From assembly GCA_028023455.1 (NCBI GenBank), contig JAQFVV010012423.1, forward strand, positions 4,315,769 to 4,379,768: a DNA stretch of 64,000 nucleotides, given 5' to 3'. Position 1 is the stretch's first letter. Each line of letters starts with the position of its first letter. The DNA is from Epiperipatus broadwayi. Lineage: Eukaryota > Onychophora > Udeonychophora > Euonychophora > Peripatidae. Under the pieces are notes generated by a model that saw only the letters and a list, made by a program, of their open reading frames with translations, did no database searches and had not been told where the DNA came from. This document shows positions 1 through 12,499 of this stretch, piece after piece. The position numbers and the translations under genes are program-made.

Positions 1-479
1 AGCTATTATTACTATATGATTAATCATATAGTATATTAACATGTATGGATTGCTCACCACCATGCATCAACCAGAAAAATGCATTTATTAGATTTTATCC
101 CTAAGTTTAAAATCAAAAAATATAATTGTCTTCAATACAATAATCTAACTAAATAAGATTGAAATAAACAACTAAATATATTTATAATTTTTTAATTATC
201 AATCCAGCTTTCATTTCCTATTGAGATGAAAGTTGTGTGGATAAGTAGACAATGGTAAATATTATTAGTAGTTTATTTCAATTTTATTTATATTGATTAT
301 TGTCTTAAATATATGTATATAACAACTTCATGTTTTAACCATTTTAAATAATATGGTATTTTTCTAAGTTGTATATCAGATCTTTATTGTGTTTTTGAAC
401 ACACAATCAATACTTGTGTGAGTGACTTTTTAAAAAAGGAATAGTTACAATAATGGTAGACTAAACCAAATTATGAGCT
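1..479. other. AT-rich non-coding stretch
   Basis: No frame of useful length and no convincing repeat structure is seen. The sequence leads into the decayed RTE-like LINE that becomes recognisable after about 480, so the 3' part may be its untranslated region. Low information. Confidence 0.4.
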
Positions 480-589
480 TTATTTCCAGGAGATTGTAAA
501 TACATCAGACAGAACAGCAAAGAGCAGAGAATATTAAAAATCCATGATTGCAGACAAAGTTGACATTCAGCAATGCTCTTTTATTTATG

Positions 590-1180
590 TGTTTACAACA
601 TCAGATTATTTTCAAGTGAAGGAATACTGCAAATATTACAACAATTGTCTAATATTAAATGGGACATAATTGGAATTACAAAAGAATAAATATTGAAAAC
701 CCAAGTCAAGTAGAATTCATAAAAATTTAAAAATAACAACATTGTGGAAATAAATGATGTATCCAATAAAGTGGAAAGATTAATTATTTAACTTATTGGA
801 AGACACCAAATGTAGATAATTCAGGTTTATACTCCAACAAAGTAGTAAAGGAATTTTATATCGATATGCAAAATGATTTTGATTAGATTAAAAAAAGTTA
901 CAAAATTGTGAAGGGAGACTTTAATGCAAAAATTGGTAAATGGTTGAAAGATAAATATGTTATGTGTAAATTTGATTATCATAATAGAAATGAGAATAAC
1001 TGCATACTTGTTCTATTTACAGAAAAAAATAACTGCATATTATGAATACTTATTTTGAGTAAAATACTAAATAAAAATGAAAGCATTCAAATGAAGATAT
1101 TGAATTATACTTTGAATATCAGAAAATATCTGTTTCAAGATTGTAATGTTTTTTTACCAAATACAACACATGAAGTCATC
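590..1180 (+). pseudogene. Apurinic-type endonuclease domain remnant of RTE copy A
   Basis: The remains encode the target-nicking endonuclease domain. Visible pieces are WDIIGI near 660, a VYTPT-like stretch near 820, then VKGDFNAKIGKW near 908-945, where GDFNAKIG is the strongly conserved core of the RTE endonuclease. The usual asparagine/leucine-rich segment with NNC follows near 1000-1040. Frames shift several times and stops interrupt each block. It reads into the linker region of the same element. Confidence 0.7.
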
Positions 1181-2099
1181 ATCAAATAATGAAATATAAG
1201 GTGTGATAATATAAAATTAGAGAGTCAAAAATTATTAGGAAAGTTTTCACAGTTGATATTCATAATCTTCAGAAACATTCCAATAAATTTAAATTAGAAC
1301 TTGGAAATCAGTGTAAAACATTAACAGATTTTAATAACAGTTATGAGCAAGCATGAGAAATGGTGATCATGTGATCTTTAGTAGATTTTGGAGGTGTTTG
1401 AATGAAATCAATAGAAAGCTAACATTCATTATTAAGAACTGCAACAAAAGTTTGCTGGTAAGAAAAATCAGCAATTGTTAATGTTCTACTGAGACAAGAT
1501 AATATATTAAGAAAAGAATCAATATGAAAATATACAAAAATGGTCTACTAAGAAGATTTGAATATCTACAGTTTAGCAAAATGATAATCAAATCGTTAAT
1601 AATGTTATAAAAAATATAATGGTGAATTAGTGAGGAAAAATATAAATGAGAATTAAAATCTCAAAAGTATAAAATAATGTTTTAGTACTGGAAGAAAAGT
1701 TATTTTTGCAATAAAATCAAAGATATAACTATTAGTAAAAAGAGAGATGGTATCATAAAAAATATGGAATAGTTTTACAAAGAATTGTATTATAACAAAC
1801 AGCAAAAAATAGTACTCCCTAGAATTACTATGTCATCTGAATTTTTCAAGATTTTAAATAAAGAAATTAGAAGTAAAATTAAATGTATAAAACAGAGAAA
1901 AGCTTCATGTAATGATGTAACTGTAATCAATATGTTAAAAGAAGCAGTTGAAAAAATAGAGAATGTTTTAGAAAGTTATATAATAAATGTCTAAATGATA
2001 ACTTATTGATTGGAAAAAAATATAGTAGTAATAATGATATTTTTTTTAAAAACAGGTAATAAAAAATATTAGGAATTACAAACTACATAATCTTTTGTC

Positions 2100-2700
2100 A
2101 GTTTTATATTTTAAGAAGATAATTAGAACTTATTTACAGCAAACTTTTGGTTTAACTAACCAATAAAAAGGTGGATTTGAAAGTGCTTTTATGACAGTGG
2201 ATCACATCCAAATATTGAGAGAAGTTATAGAAAGAATCAATTAATGACTTGTCATTATGCTTTGCATTTATAGATTATGAAAAGACATTTGTTTTTATAA
2301 ACACTTCTGCATTAATTAAAACAAAGATATTGCCAAATTTTTAAAATATTTATCAAAGTTCAACAGAAGATTGCATAATAATACTAAGAAAACTAATGCT
2401 AAAAAAGATGTGTGATAGGATGACTCCATAGTCCACAATTTTTTATTAATAGCACTACAAGAAATATTTTGTCTATTAAAGTGAGAAACTAAGAGAACAA
2501 AAGCAAGTGGAGATTATTTAATTCATCCAGATTTTGCAGATGATGTGGTTGTTTTTTTTTTTCAAGTAATGAATCCAATCTTATTAAAAAACATTAAGAA
2601 AATAAACTTAAAACAATTGCTAAAAATAATAAAATAATATTTGATGGATTTTCGTTAAAGAAGAAAATAAAAGTTGATAATGTTGGATTATAAGAAGTTA
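2100..2700 (+). pseudogene. Reverse-transcriptase domain remnant of RTE copy A
   Basis: Plus-strand codons give a stretch resembling 'ST-VDHIQ-LREVIER' around 2190-2240, then FIDYEKTF near 2265-2295 (motif A; the usual FDKAFD-type aspartate pair is partly lost) and FADDVVVF at 2533-2557 (motif C, catalytic DD retained). Intervening frameshifts and stops, including a T-run directly after motif C, destroy the open frame. Known role in the family: target-primed reverse transcription of the element RNA. Confidence 0.7.
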
Positions 2701-3257
2701 ATAATTATAAATGTTTTGATAAGATTATTAATACAGTTGGATTTATAATTGATGAACTAAATAATAGAATTAAAATTGGCTAGAATGATTTTGAGAGAAA
2801 AAATTTAATATTAAAAGAAAATATACCTGTGTTTGAAAAGAAACGTTTACCAGTTCTGTATATGGATCTGAGACTGAGTCACTTAACAAAACAGCCGTAC
2901 AGACATTTTAAACTACTCAATGAAATATGGAAAGTTGCATATTAAGAATAATAATGAGATTGAAATTGAAATAAATAAAAATAAATGGTTAAAATTATTT
3001 AAGAATTGAAATGAGAGATGGATATAAATCTAAAAATGATAAGATTTATAGTTGAGTCTTAAATTGGATCTCAAGTGATTACATATGAGATGGAAGGGTG
3101 AAACAAATAAGTTTGTTTATGTGATGTGGAGAAGAGAGGCTAGAAATTGAAGAAACTGGATTAAATGTCAAGAGATGGTGATTCTACAGGGGATTATTAA
3201 TAGTTGAGAATAATGATGAAGGTATTTTTTTACTGAAAATCATTCTAAAAGTTATTT

Positions 3258-3277
3258 AAATATATTGATAAATAGTT
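3258..3277 (+). repeat. 5' target-site duplication of the L1-like LINE
   Basis: AAATATATTGATAAATAGTT here matches AAATACATTGATAAATAATT at 7204-7223, 18 of 20 identical. The pair brackets the LINE exactly. Confidence 0.8.
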
Positions 3278-3378
3278 TATTGGAAGAGAGCCCTGACTCA
3301 TCCCAGCCCATCCAAACAGATAACACGTGTTTATATTTTCAATGATCCATCACCAAAGCATTTTTGCACTATTCTAAA

Positions 3379-3537
3379 TCATCAGATTCTGATTCCGAGA
3401 TGGAGTTTAAAAACTTATATACAGCCAGCAACAAAAGGAAATCAGTTATCTCTAACAAAGCAAGCTCAGAAGATGAAATCTCTCCTAACCAAATCAACTC
3501 ACACTCATCCAGTACTAAAGCTCAAAGTCCTATCTAA
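3379..3537 (+). pseudogene. ORF1-like C-terminal fragment of the L1-like LINE
   Basis: In this frame the sequence reads KSSDSDSEMEFKNLYTAS followed by NKRKSVISNKASSEDE and a serine-rich tail, ending in a stop near 3537. Acidic/serine stretches next to a KRK block are common near the end of LINE ORF1 proteins (nucleic-acid binding). The rest of ORF1 is missing, as expected from 5' truncation. A 92-codon frame in another phase (3473-3751) covers part of the same DNA and is probably a shadow, although it overlaps the next start by a few bases. Confidence 0.45.
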
Positions 3538-3743
3538 AACTCCTATATTGACTAAAAAAACAAAATTCAATAACACCACTCTTCCTCATCCACAACCTCA
3601 AAGTGACTTAGAATCAGCTGATCAATACCTACTTACTGGCCAACTCTCCAATGATATTTCCCAACTAACTACTAATAATTCAAATAATAACTTACCACAC
3701 CAACTTATCAAGCTAGCGGTAGACTCTAGCATTAAATCATCTC

Positions 3744-4482
<739 letters not shown>

Positions 4483-4975
4483 TAATGGTCTCAACAACCC
4501 TTGATAACTTTAAACCTCTGGTCTTAAATCAAATGATTAAAGTGGTAACAAAAGTCTCTGCCAATGAAGCCATTATATCCAAGGCCTATATCCTCTTTTT
4601 CAAAATAGATATACTAAACACCCATCCTGAGGAGGCTTGGTTTGCCTTTGTTGGCATACTTCAATCTCTAGTTTCACATTACAATAAAGGCAACAAAGGC
4701 CCTACCACCCTAATGAATAAACTTGACCAGATAAATAGAGAAATGAAGAATTGCTCTACTGATCCACTACATATAGATGAAATACTTTCACTCAAAGCAA
4801 AATACAAAGAAAAACAGATTTTTATTGCTGAATACATTTGTCAAAAGAGACCAGAATTTTCTTTTGTGCCAACACTGCTGACCAGGGCTACTTGAGATGA
4901 GCATTAGGAGCTCACAGAAAGAACATTACCCCAGCCTCACTTAACATAGATGGTAGTCATATAATAAGCCACCAG

Positions 4976-5275
4976 ATGATTACTCAAATCGCAATGCATT
5001 TTAAAAATTGCTTACAAAATGTCGTAAATTCAACTAACAAAGACCAACTCAAGCCCTCTAACCTAGATAGCCATGACATAACTCCTGCAGACCTCAAAAA
5101 CCGCCTCTATTCCTTAGCTGATAATGTACATCATGGGATGCATGCCATCCCTAAATTCCTACTATTACACCTTGATCACTTCACAATTTTGATACTAATG
5201 AAAATGATTAACCATCTTTCAATGGAAAAAAAAGAAATCATGAATTTATATCCAGTAGCCCTGGTCCCTATTTAA
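4976..5275 (+). pseudogene. N-terminal part of the LINE reverse transcriptase
   Basis: A 99-codon block preceding RT motif 1. It contains DLKNRLYSLADNVHHGMHAIP, equivalent to the stretch where other LINEs have a 'gpDGip' motif; here the Asp-Gly is not preserved. It ends near 5275 with a premature stop just before NKDPSSINSIRPIS (about 5281-5325), which is RT motif 2. Confidence 0.6.
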
Positions 5276-5323
5276 AAAAAGAACAAAGATCCTTCAAGCA
5301 TAAACAGCATTAGACCCATCTCC

Positions 5324-6361
5324 ATGACCCCCATTCTAATTATAGTTATTGAGGGGGTCATCAAAGAAAAAATTCAACACAAGATACTAGACAATATTTC
5401 ACAATACCAAAGGGATCTTCTGCCCTCTGCCCTCACAGCTATGGGGGAGATAAATACCCTACTTCATCACATCAAAAAAAATAGAATGTCAAGACCAATA
5501 GCAGTGCAGCTTGACATCTCTGAAGTGTTCAATTCAATCAACATCGACATCCTCCTCTCAATCCTTAATAACCTGGACATTCCATTTCAAATCATACGCA
5601 TTATTGAGAACTTGTTTTACAATCGTCAGGTTCATATTACATTAAATGGTACATACCCAAATGGTTTTCTACCCAACATTTTGCTGCCACAAGGATCACC
5701 TTTGAGTGCCTTGTTATTCATTTGCTACTTGAACCCTCTTTTAAGGGAGATAGAAAACTCTCTCCCAGGAGTATACATTCCTCAACTCAGAAAATTCATT
5801 AAATTATTCACTTGTATGGATGACATCCTCATCATACTCCCAGATCAAAAACATTTGTCAACACTATATTACATAATAGACAAATTCTCAAATGAATCAC
5901 AGTTAAAATTCAATCCAGATAAATCAAAATTCAATCCAGATAAATCAGCCTCATGGAAAATCTTAACAGGAAAGAAAATCAGCTCTAAATTTCTGGCCAT
6001 GCCCCAGGACTTCCTTGTTTTTCCTGTTTACATGTCTCAAACATCTATGTCCAAGCATATCCAGAATTCTCTCCTGAACTCTACAATTCAACTAGTCCAA
6101 ACACTCTCTAGATTATCCCTTTCACTTCAAGGGAAAGTATCACTACTCAATATGAAAGTTATATCCAAAATTGCTTATTATCTTTCCATAATCACATTAA
6201 CAAAATCATTTATAAGAAAGATCAATAGACAATTCTCCCAACTTCTCTGGAGAGGGAAAATAAATTCTATAAGTATGGCAGGAATGCAACTCCATCATAA
6301 AGTGAATGGTATGTCATGCATTCTATTCTATCCTTATACTATCAGAAATCCCATACCCTGA
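5324..6361 (+). pseudogene. Reverse-transcriptase core of the L1-like LINE
   Basis: A 345-codon frame, the longest in the window apart from low-complexity ones. Motifs in order: RPISMTP just upstream and at the start, QLDISEVFNSI (motif A, catalytic Asp present), LPQGSPLSALLF (PQGSP at 5687-5701) and CMDDILIIL (5813-5839). The family consensus at the last site is Y/F-A-D-D, so the two Asp remain but the preceding residues are changed. A 21-bp in-frame duplication repeats KFNPDKS (5906-5947). The frame stops at 6361, and the next block continues in another phase from about 6316. Confidence 0.88.
5906..5947 (+). repeat. 21-bp in-frame tandem duplication in the RT
   Basis: Two adjacent copies, 5906-5926 and 5927-5947, each encoding KFNPDKS. 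The duplication keeps the frame, so it could have arisen before or after inactivation. Confidence 0.9.
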
Positions 6362-7020
6362 TTTATAACTTGGTTTTAAAACATGGCAACTTCCTTACTT
6401 CAGAAGTAATACATCCAACTGACAAACCACCACCTCATAACAACTCCTGGCTTGATGTTATTCTTCAGTATCTCAACCAATATCAAATAATCACCAATAC
6501 CACTTTCAACTCCAAAATCTCTATATGGAATGCACATCTAATTTTGCACCCAATCATCAATAATATAAAACCGTCCTTAGGGATCAACAATCACAAAATC
6601 ACCTCCTTTTTTAAATTTCTTAAATTAGAACCCAAATTCCTTACCTTCTTAATTAAGGTAAATCAAAATGCCATGCATACTAATCACTTTTTACACTTCA
6701 AGAGATATCTAAATAATATTGATCCAATATGCCCACTCTGCAAGAATCAAGAGGATACTTTTGACCATATTATTAAATCATGTCCTCGACTGGTAGGCAT
6801 TAGATTGCTAATATCGCAAAGTTCGAGCATTGACTTTTACAAAATTCTATCATTGAAAGACTCCTTACAAAGTAGACAATTTCCTTTCATTAGACTTTCA
6901 TTGTTTTTAGTTCATACAATCTGGAGTGTCCATTGCAAATTAATCTTCACCTTCCCACTTCCAAATCAGGATGTCATATTTATCGATCACCTTATCTTTC
7001 AAATACCTAAAATCACCTAA
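6316..7020 (+). pseudogene. C-terminal zinc-knuckle part of the L1-like LINE
   Basis: A 234-codon frame continuing the polyprotein after a frameshift. Near residues 138-156 it reads CPLCKNQEDTFDHIIKSCP (6728-6786), the C-x2-C-x(n)-H-x4-C knuckle found behind the RT of many non-LTR elements and plant/animal RT-derived genes. It ends at a natural-looking stop at 7018-7020, followed by about 180 bp of 3' untranslated sequence and the target duplication. Confidence 0.82.
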
Positions 7021-7203
7021 GACGTAAACAATCACAGACAAAATTTGATACTAGCATTTCCATTAGAGATTCTCCAGGGGATTAAACTTTAGACCATCAC
7101 AGATTCTCAATTAGGATGTTAGAACTTCTTACCAAGAAAGACAATGTATTCACATATTTTTAAATAATCAATTATTTTTCATTAATAAAGTTATTTTGAA
7201 ATT

Positions 7204-7223
7204 AAATACATTGATAAATAATT
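7204..7223 (+). repeat. 3' target-site duplication of the L1-like LINE
   Basis: AAATACATTGATAAATAATT, partner of 3258-3277. Confidence 0.8.
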
Positions 7224-7582
7224 AGAAAAATTTGGTGCATATACTGAAACAATAATTTATTCTTAATTATATTTACTTATAACATTCCTTACAATATCGG
7301 ATATATTATTTTAAGAAATATTAGTATATTTTTAATAATTTTATAAAATAAAATTTTAATATTTTTTAATTTGAAAATTAAAAAATGACAAATCAAAATA
7401 ATTATAAAAGTAGTACATTAATGGGGAAAAACTGACAATTTTGTATGAATAAACACTAAGTATGTAAAATTATAAATATTAATGACTTTATTGTAATACC
7501 TTTATCTTGGGGGTTATATTTTGATGAAACTTTGAAGTTTTAAACAAGATTTTTCTTTCATGTATCTAAGTGATGGCCAAGT
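7224..7582. other. AT-rich non-coding stretch
   Basis: No coding frame or clear repeat recognised between the LINE and the tRNA-like retroposon. Confidence 0.5.
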
Positions 7583-7694
7583 CTCTTAGTCAAGTGTTGG
7601 TGGCCTAATGGTTAGCATAGCTGCCTTTCAAGCAGCTGGCCTGGGTTCCCTTCCCAGCCAATGCTTTGACATATAAAAAAAACTCTCTTAATCA
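7583..7694 (+). mobile_element. tRNA-Glu-like retroposon with short target duplications
   Basis: 7594-7664 folds as a tRNA. The acceptor GTGTTGG pairs with CCAATGC (two wobbles). The anticodon stem GCTGC/GCAGC carries loop CTTTCAA, so the anticodon would be UUC (Glu). The T stem is CTGGG/CCCAG. The T loop TTCCCTT departs from the usual TTCRA core and the D stem has a mismatch, so it is a pseudogene or SINE head rather than a working tRNA. An A-rich tail (7675-7682) follows, and CTCTTAGTCA at 7583-7592 matches CTCTTAATCA at 7685-7694, pointing to retroposition. Confidence 0.75.
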
Positions 7695-8122
7695 TTCAGT
7701 TCTTCAACAGATAATATCTATCTAACTATTCATAGACGATAAAACAATTTAATTAGTTGATTAATATTTTTTCTCTGCACTGTTTTCTTTCATTTCAGTA
7801 TATGTCAAAAGAGAACTTTATTATCCATCTGACTATTTACAACTATTTTATTTTTAATCAGTAATTTATATAAATATATAAACCTAAGAAAAATTCTTGA
7901 CTTCTATATGCTAAAAAAATGAGTACAACGCCTTCCATTGTTATTAAAGTTGTCAATGTAATGAATAAAAATGAAATCACTTTTATTCATTTTCTAAGCT
8001 ATTATAGAAATTTAAAAAGACAATAATACCAGAAAGCATACAAGTTTAATTAACAAGAATATCAATGCAGTCCAACTCAGAATCAAATACACAAAGGCAG
8101 TGTTAATTTCTACTAATTTTAA
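7695..8122. other. AT-rich non-coding stretch
   Basis: Nothing recognised beyond low-complexity AT-rich sequence. Confidence 0.5.
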
Positions 8123-8252
8123 TAAATTTGTAATCCAACACAATATATATATATATAATAAAATATGTGTCAACAACTAATTTGTTATAAATTTGTAATC
8201 CAACACAATATATATATATATAATAAAATATGTGTCAACAACTAATTTGTTA
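8123..8252 (+). repeat. 65-bp tandem duplication
   Basis: Two back-to-back 65-bp units (8123-8187, 8188-8252) appear identical, each holding a short (TA)n core. The lack of differences suggests a recent event. Confidence 0.95.
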
Positions 8253-8699
8253 TCATATGCTAGTATTCTATTAATTTATATAAGCACAGAATGAGGTAAA
8301 ATGATATATGTATATATAATTATAAAACTTGTATTAAGAATACATAACAATTAGAATTTAATTTAAAAACTTTGGAATTTTAATTATCATATAAGATATC
8401 TGCCAGTTAGTGTACGATATGAATAATATATGATATGCTTTACGATATCTGTAATTAATTAAACGGTTTTAATTTGTTATATTTTATGTATGCTGATGCA
8501 ACTATAATTTAATTTCTCTTTAATATTGTTATATGTAAATTTTCAATTATATATTTATGTGTAATAAGTAATCACTATATAAAGAAGAGTTATTTTAACT
8601 AAATAAAATTGCAAGTTCCTGAGAATTCTTAACTCAAATGAGAATGAATGAGAGTATTATAGTCTTTTGTTTAAAAAAAACCTACAATAAAGACAGAAA
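8253..8699. other. AT-rich non-coding stretch
   Basis: No frame or repeat recognised. Confidence 0.5.
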
Positions 8700-9631
8700 A
8701 AATTAAATTATGCCCTTTATTCACAGAAGTTGTAACATTATCAGCCTAGACAGAAATTAATAGCTGAAGGCAAAGGATGATACAAATTTCCTTACTGCGG
8801 AACCCACTTATCATTTTAAGACAATTGTTTATTTAGATATTTCAACTACAGATCACTTTTAAGTGAAGATTTTATGAATTGAAAGAACTGCCTACTATTA
8901 AATGGGAAATTGCAAAGTTAGAAGAAATTTGAAGCAACACTGAATGATTTGAAAAGTAGAAGTATATTTTATTAAAAAAGGCACAAAAATTAGACATATA
9001 GATGGTGATTTGTTATAAATACAATATTATAGAGATTATTGGGATGTAATTAAATTGGCACCAATAGTTATTCAAGTTAGGTGAAGATGGTGAATGCTGA
9101 TAATTCAGTTTTATGATTCAACAAGTTCTCATTGCATTGAAGAAATACATGAGTTTTATATATAGATAGATACAAAATAAGAGAGGGTACAGACATGATA
9201 TTTGAAAAAAATGAAAAACTTTATTATGGATTCTTTCTTTGAGAAAAAATAGTAAAAAAAAAAAAAAAAACAGACATTAAAGCATTTAAGTAAAGGCACA
9301 TCAACATTGGATTATATTTTGACTAATAGAAAACATACATTTCAAGTTCAATATTCATAATAGATTCAATCTGTTGATGCAAATTAGAAAGATCAAATTA
9401 TTAAAAAGAAAAAAAATAATAGTTGATATTCCTAATCTTCATCAACATTCCAAAGAAATTACATAGAACTTGAAAATCATTTTAAAAGATTAATAGACTT
9501 TAAAAATAATTCAAATTTGTTTGAAATCAATTGGAAGACCTATTAAAAATAATTAGAAAAATATTTGGTGCAAAATATAACTATATTCAAAATTGTTTAT
9601 TTACACAACACAATCTTAGAAGAAAAGAAAT

Positions 9632-9820
9632 ATGAAAATTTTCAAAAATGATTCATTAACAAAAAGTGAATATTTTGTTTGGAAAAGTGCTAGAAAAATA
9701 GTAAATAATGATAAAAGAAAATATAATTATAAATTTATAAGAAGAGTAACAAAAGAAATTAAAGACTCAAAAATGCAAAACAATATATTGATATTAGAAG
9801 AAAAGTTACTTCAGCAATAA
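9632..9820 (+). pseudogene. Linker fragment of RTE copy B
   Basis: A 62-codon lysine-rich frame (KSEYFVWKSARKIVNND) in the position of the RTE segment between endonuclease and RT, where the family has charged 'W..y..arn..kk..r..K' sequence. Surviving open frame only; no independent function proposed. Confidence 0.5.
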
Positions 9821-10285
9821 GAAGAAAGAATAAGAAAATACCAAATAGTAGTTAAACATGCAATTAAATATATAAAAAATGGAAAATTTTTAGAAAATAA
9901 TGGAACTATTATTAATATTTTAAAAGAAACAGGTATTAAAAATAGTCAAAATAAGAGTCATAGAAAGTTCCTGGGAAAGTTATATAACAAATATAGATAT
10001 ACCAGATCATAGTAAATATGCTATAATAATGTTAATATTTTAAAAAATGATAATGAAGTTCTTTCAAAATTATAGATCTATAAGTCTTTTATTATTTCTA
10101 TGCAAATTTTTTACCATGATCTACAGCAAATTTTGTATCCAAACCAATCAAAAGATTAAGCTAGATTTAAAAGTTGTTTAAGCACAAGGATCTCATCCAA
10201 GTATTGAGAGAAATTATTGAAAAGGCAAATAAATGAGTTAACATTATTCTTTAAATTTGAAGAATATAAAAGGGAATTTTATTGA

Positions 10286-10426
10286 TTATAGCTTTGGATG
10301 ATCAATATATATATCCAAAATATTGTCAAATTTTAAAGAATATATATCAAACTATATATTATAGCTTTGGATGATCAATATATATATCCAAAATATTGTC
10401 AAATTTTAAAGAATATATATCAAACT
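10286..10426 (+). repeat. 73-bp-period tandem duplication inside RTE copy B
   Basis: The 68-bp block at 10286-10353 recurs at 10359-10426 after a 5-bp spacer and appears identical. It lies in the RT-domain remnant (FIDY region), so it arose after the LINE inserted. Confidence 0.93.
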
Positions 10427-10848
10427 GCAATAATAGTGATTATATAGTGATATTATGTTGAGAAGCATGAAAAATAAAGTTGTTCCATATCATAAAAACT
10501 ATTTATAGCAGTTTTACAAGGTAGAGGTTATTTAAATCATTTAGATTTTATAGTGTTTGTTTTTCAAATAGTGTTCAAAGATTCAAACAATGTTTCAAGT
10601 GTTACCCAATAAAAATAAAATAGTAGAACTAAAGATAAATGTTAAAACAACTAATATTTACACATAATGTTGATGGGTCTACTGTATGAAGAGTTTGCTA
10701 CTGTTAAAATAAAGTTCAATGAATTTTCTCAGAAAAAAAAAGAATTATAATCATGAATTTAAATACATATTTTGATCATGTTATATGAAAGATGAGATTA
10801 ATAACAGAATTAAACTTGAATGAAAGTTTTTTGATAGAAATAACAATA

Positions 10849-12499
10849 CTTGTGAGTTTTTCCTGTAAATCAAAATGGCAGCCTATACCTTTGATAAATC
10901 TACATTTTCCAGGGTAAGGGGGCAAAATGTTTACAAAAATGCCTTCAATAAAACATGGTCATATTTAATATTGACATTTTATTTTTTATTACTATTATTT
11001 TTTTTTAAAAAATCTTTGTGGAAAAATTCATTACAATATTTATAGTTCATTTTATTTTTTTGGATTAACTTATTAACAGAAAAATGTAAAAAAATCTAAA
11101 TATAATATTTCCACTGTGTTCATGTCAGTGATGTGCAATCATGACTATTAATGTACTTTTTTTGGGAGGATAGATTCCTGTCTCCTTGGAAACCTTGGAA
11201 ATAGTCCACTGCATCATGTTCTGTGACAGAAAAGTCCCCAATTTTTATCATTATAACAATTTACAAAAAAAAAAAAATGCTGATAAAAAGAATCACAGTG
11301 AATTGAACCAGAGTACAATAATGTTAAAAGTGTCTCATCTCTTTCCATGTTATAATAGAAGTAAAAAAATTGAAATAAAGCTTAATGAAATTTATCCGAA
11401 TTTATTCCTTTTTTTTTTAAATTTAACAATGGATGGTACTTTCATATTATTCCTGCTATAACATAAGACCCTGAAGATGTTTGCATCTCATAATATTTAT
11501 TCAAAGCTTCTGTTTTTTGATGTCATATTATACAAGAATTCTGGCATAACTAATACAAGTCATATAAACTGAACTTTTCTGTTCCATTTTGAAAAATTTT
11601 AAACAGTTCACTCTGCCACAATGACTTTTTCTCCACAATATAATATATTCCTTGCAGCATTTGTAAGTAATATGGGTTTATAATGAAAAGTACCTTTACT
11701 GCTAAACCATTATGTATATATGTGTTGTTATTGTTTTTCCCCTAAAACTTTAGATATGATTTTTTTTTTTTAAATATTTAAATATAAGGTTAAACTTATA
11801 TTTTGTCTTTTAGATATAGCTAAAACTTTATCTTACAGTTTGTTATTTTTTTAGGTTAAAAAATGTAAGAATATTTTTTTTTATATTGCAGCTTGCCATT
11901 TAACAAATACTTCAGGATTCTTTTTTATATCATTAAAAAAAGATGTGTTTTTTTGGAATTACATATACTGAAGATTTACAATGGTACAAAGTGCCATATT
12001 ATACTGGGGCACAAGAATGTTTTTGATGACATGAAGTGCTATAAACTCACAAATGATGGCACAGAAGTTTTTTATGGCATAAAGTGCTGCAATAAAAAGT
12101 CATAATTTAGTATTGTAATGTTTTTTATCTTTTTTCATAATGAATATCTCTGTTTTTAGATTTGAAGTTTGATATTACACATGATATGACATATTACTCC
12201 AGTGAGATATTATTTGAAGTTTGTCATATGTTTAAACTAACACCTCCATGAGATTTGCAGACAATTTTTATCAATTAAGTTTGTCCACACATTCTTAAAG
12301 GCATTATTTTAAGCATATCATAAACTTAAAACAATATGGCATCAGAGTAATACATCATAGCAGGAATAATGCCAAAGTACCAATTTATTAATTTTGTTTT
12401 AATTTAACAACTAACACATCTTCGGTAGATTATAGGCTCTCAAAACTGTATATCTATCAAAAATATGGACTGCCATGCTGGTTTACTGGAAAACTCAAG
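10849..12499. mobile_element. TA-flanked DNA transposon, non-autonomous (long form)
   Basis: Inserted in RTE copy B. The ends are inverted: left CTTGTGAGTTTTTCC then ATGGCAGCC and TTTGATAAATCTACA; the right end read backwards gives CTTGAGTTTTCC, ATGGCAGTCC and TTTTGATAGATATACA. TA dinucleotides flank both ends (10847-10848 and 12500-12501), and removing the element restores LINE sequence. The same element in short form lies at 48302-48963. TA duplication suggests the Tc1/mariner group (established for that superfamily); no transposase frame is present. It contains a nested element at 11434-12382. Confidence 0.82.
11434..12382. mobile_element. Nested inverted-repeat element (~950 bp)
   Basis: Present in the long TA transposon and absent from its short copy at 48302-48963. 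Terminal inverted repeats are TGGTACTTTC...ATTATTCCTGCTAT on the left and the reverse complement ATAGCAGGAATAATGCCAAAGTACCA on the right (12357-12382). Two short frames (the end of 11186-11461, and 11893-12105) have no recognisable domain. The target duplication is unclear, perhaps only AAT. Confidence 0.72.

Larger units (their letters stand above)
480..3245 (+). mobile_element. RTE-like LINE, decayed (copy A)
   Basis: Heavily mutated non-LTR retrotransposon on the plus strand. Translating in shifting frames gives, in order, an endonuclease region (WDIIGI, IIQVYTPT, GDFNAKIG), a reverse-transcriptase region with a FIDYEKTF-like motif A and FADDVVVF motif C, and a C-terminal tail close to the better kept copy at 21278-22033. 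The end (about 3190-3240) is rich in ATG/ATA triplets, as is usual for RTE-type 3' ends. Many stops and frameshifts; no frame exceeds about 70 codons, so it is inactive. The clade call rests on remembered family motifs, not a search; a related clade is possible. Confidence 0.75.

Noticed and set aside
7594-7664. A functional tRNA-Glu gene
   Set aside because: T loop lacks the usual TTCRA core, the D stem has a mismatch, and an A-tail with flanking duplications points to retroposition.
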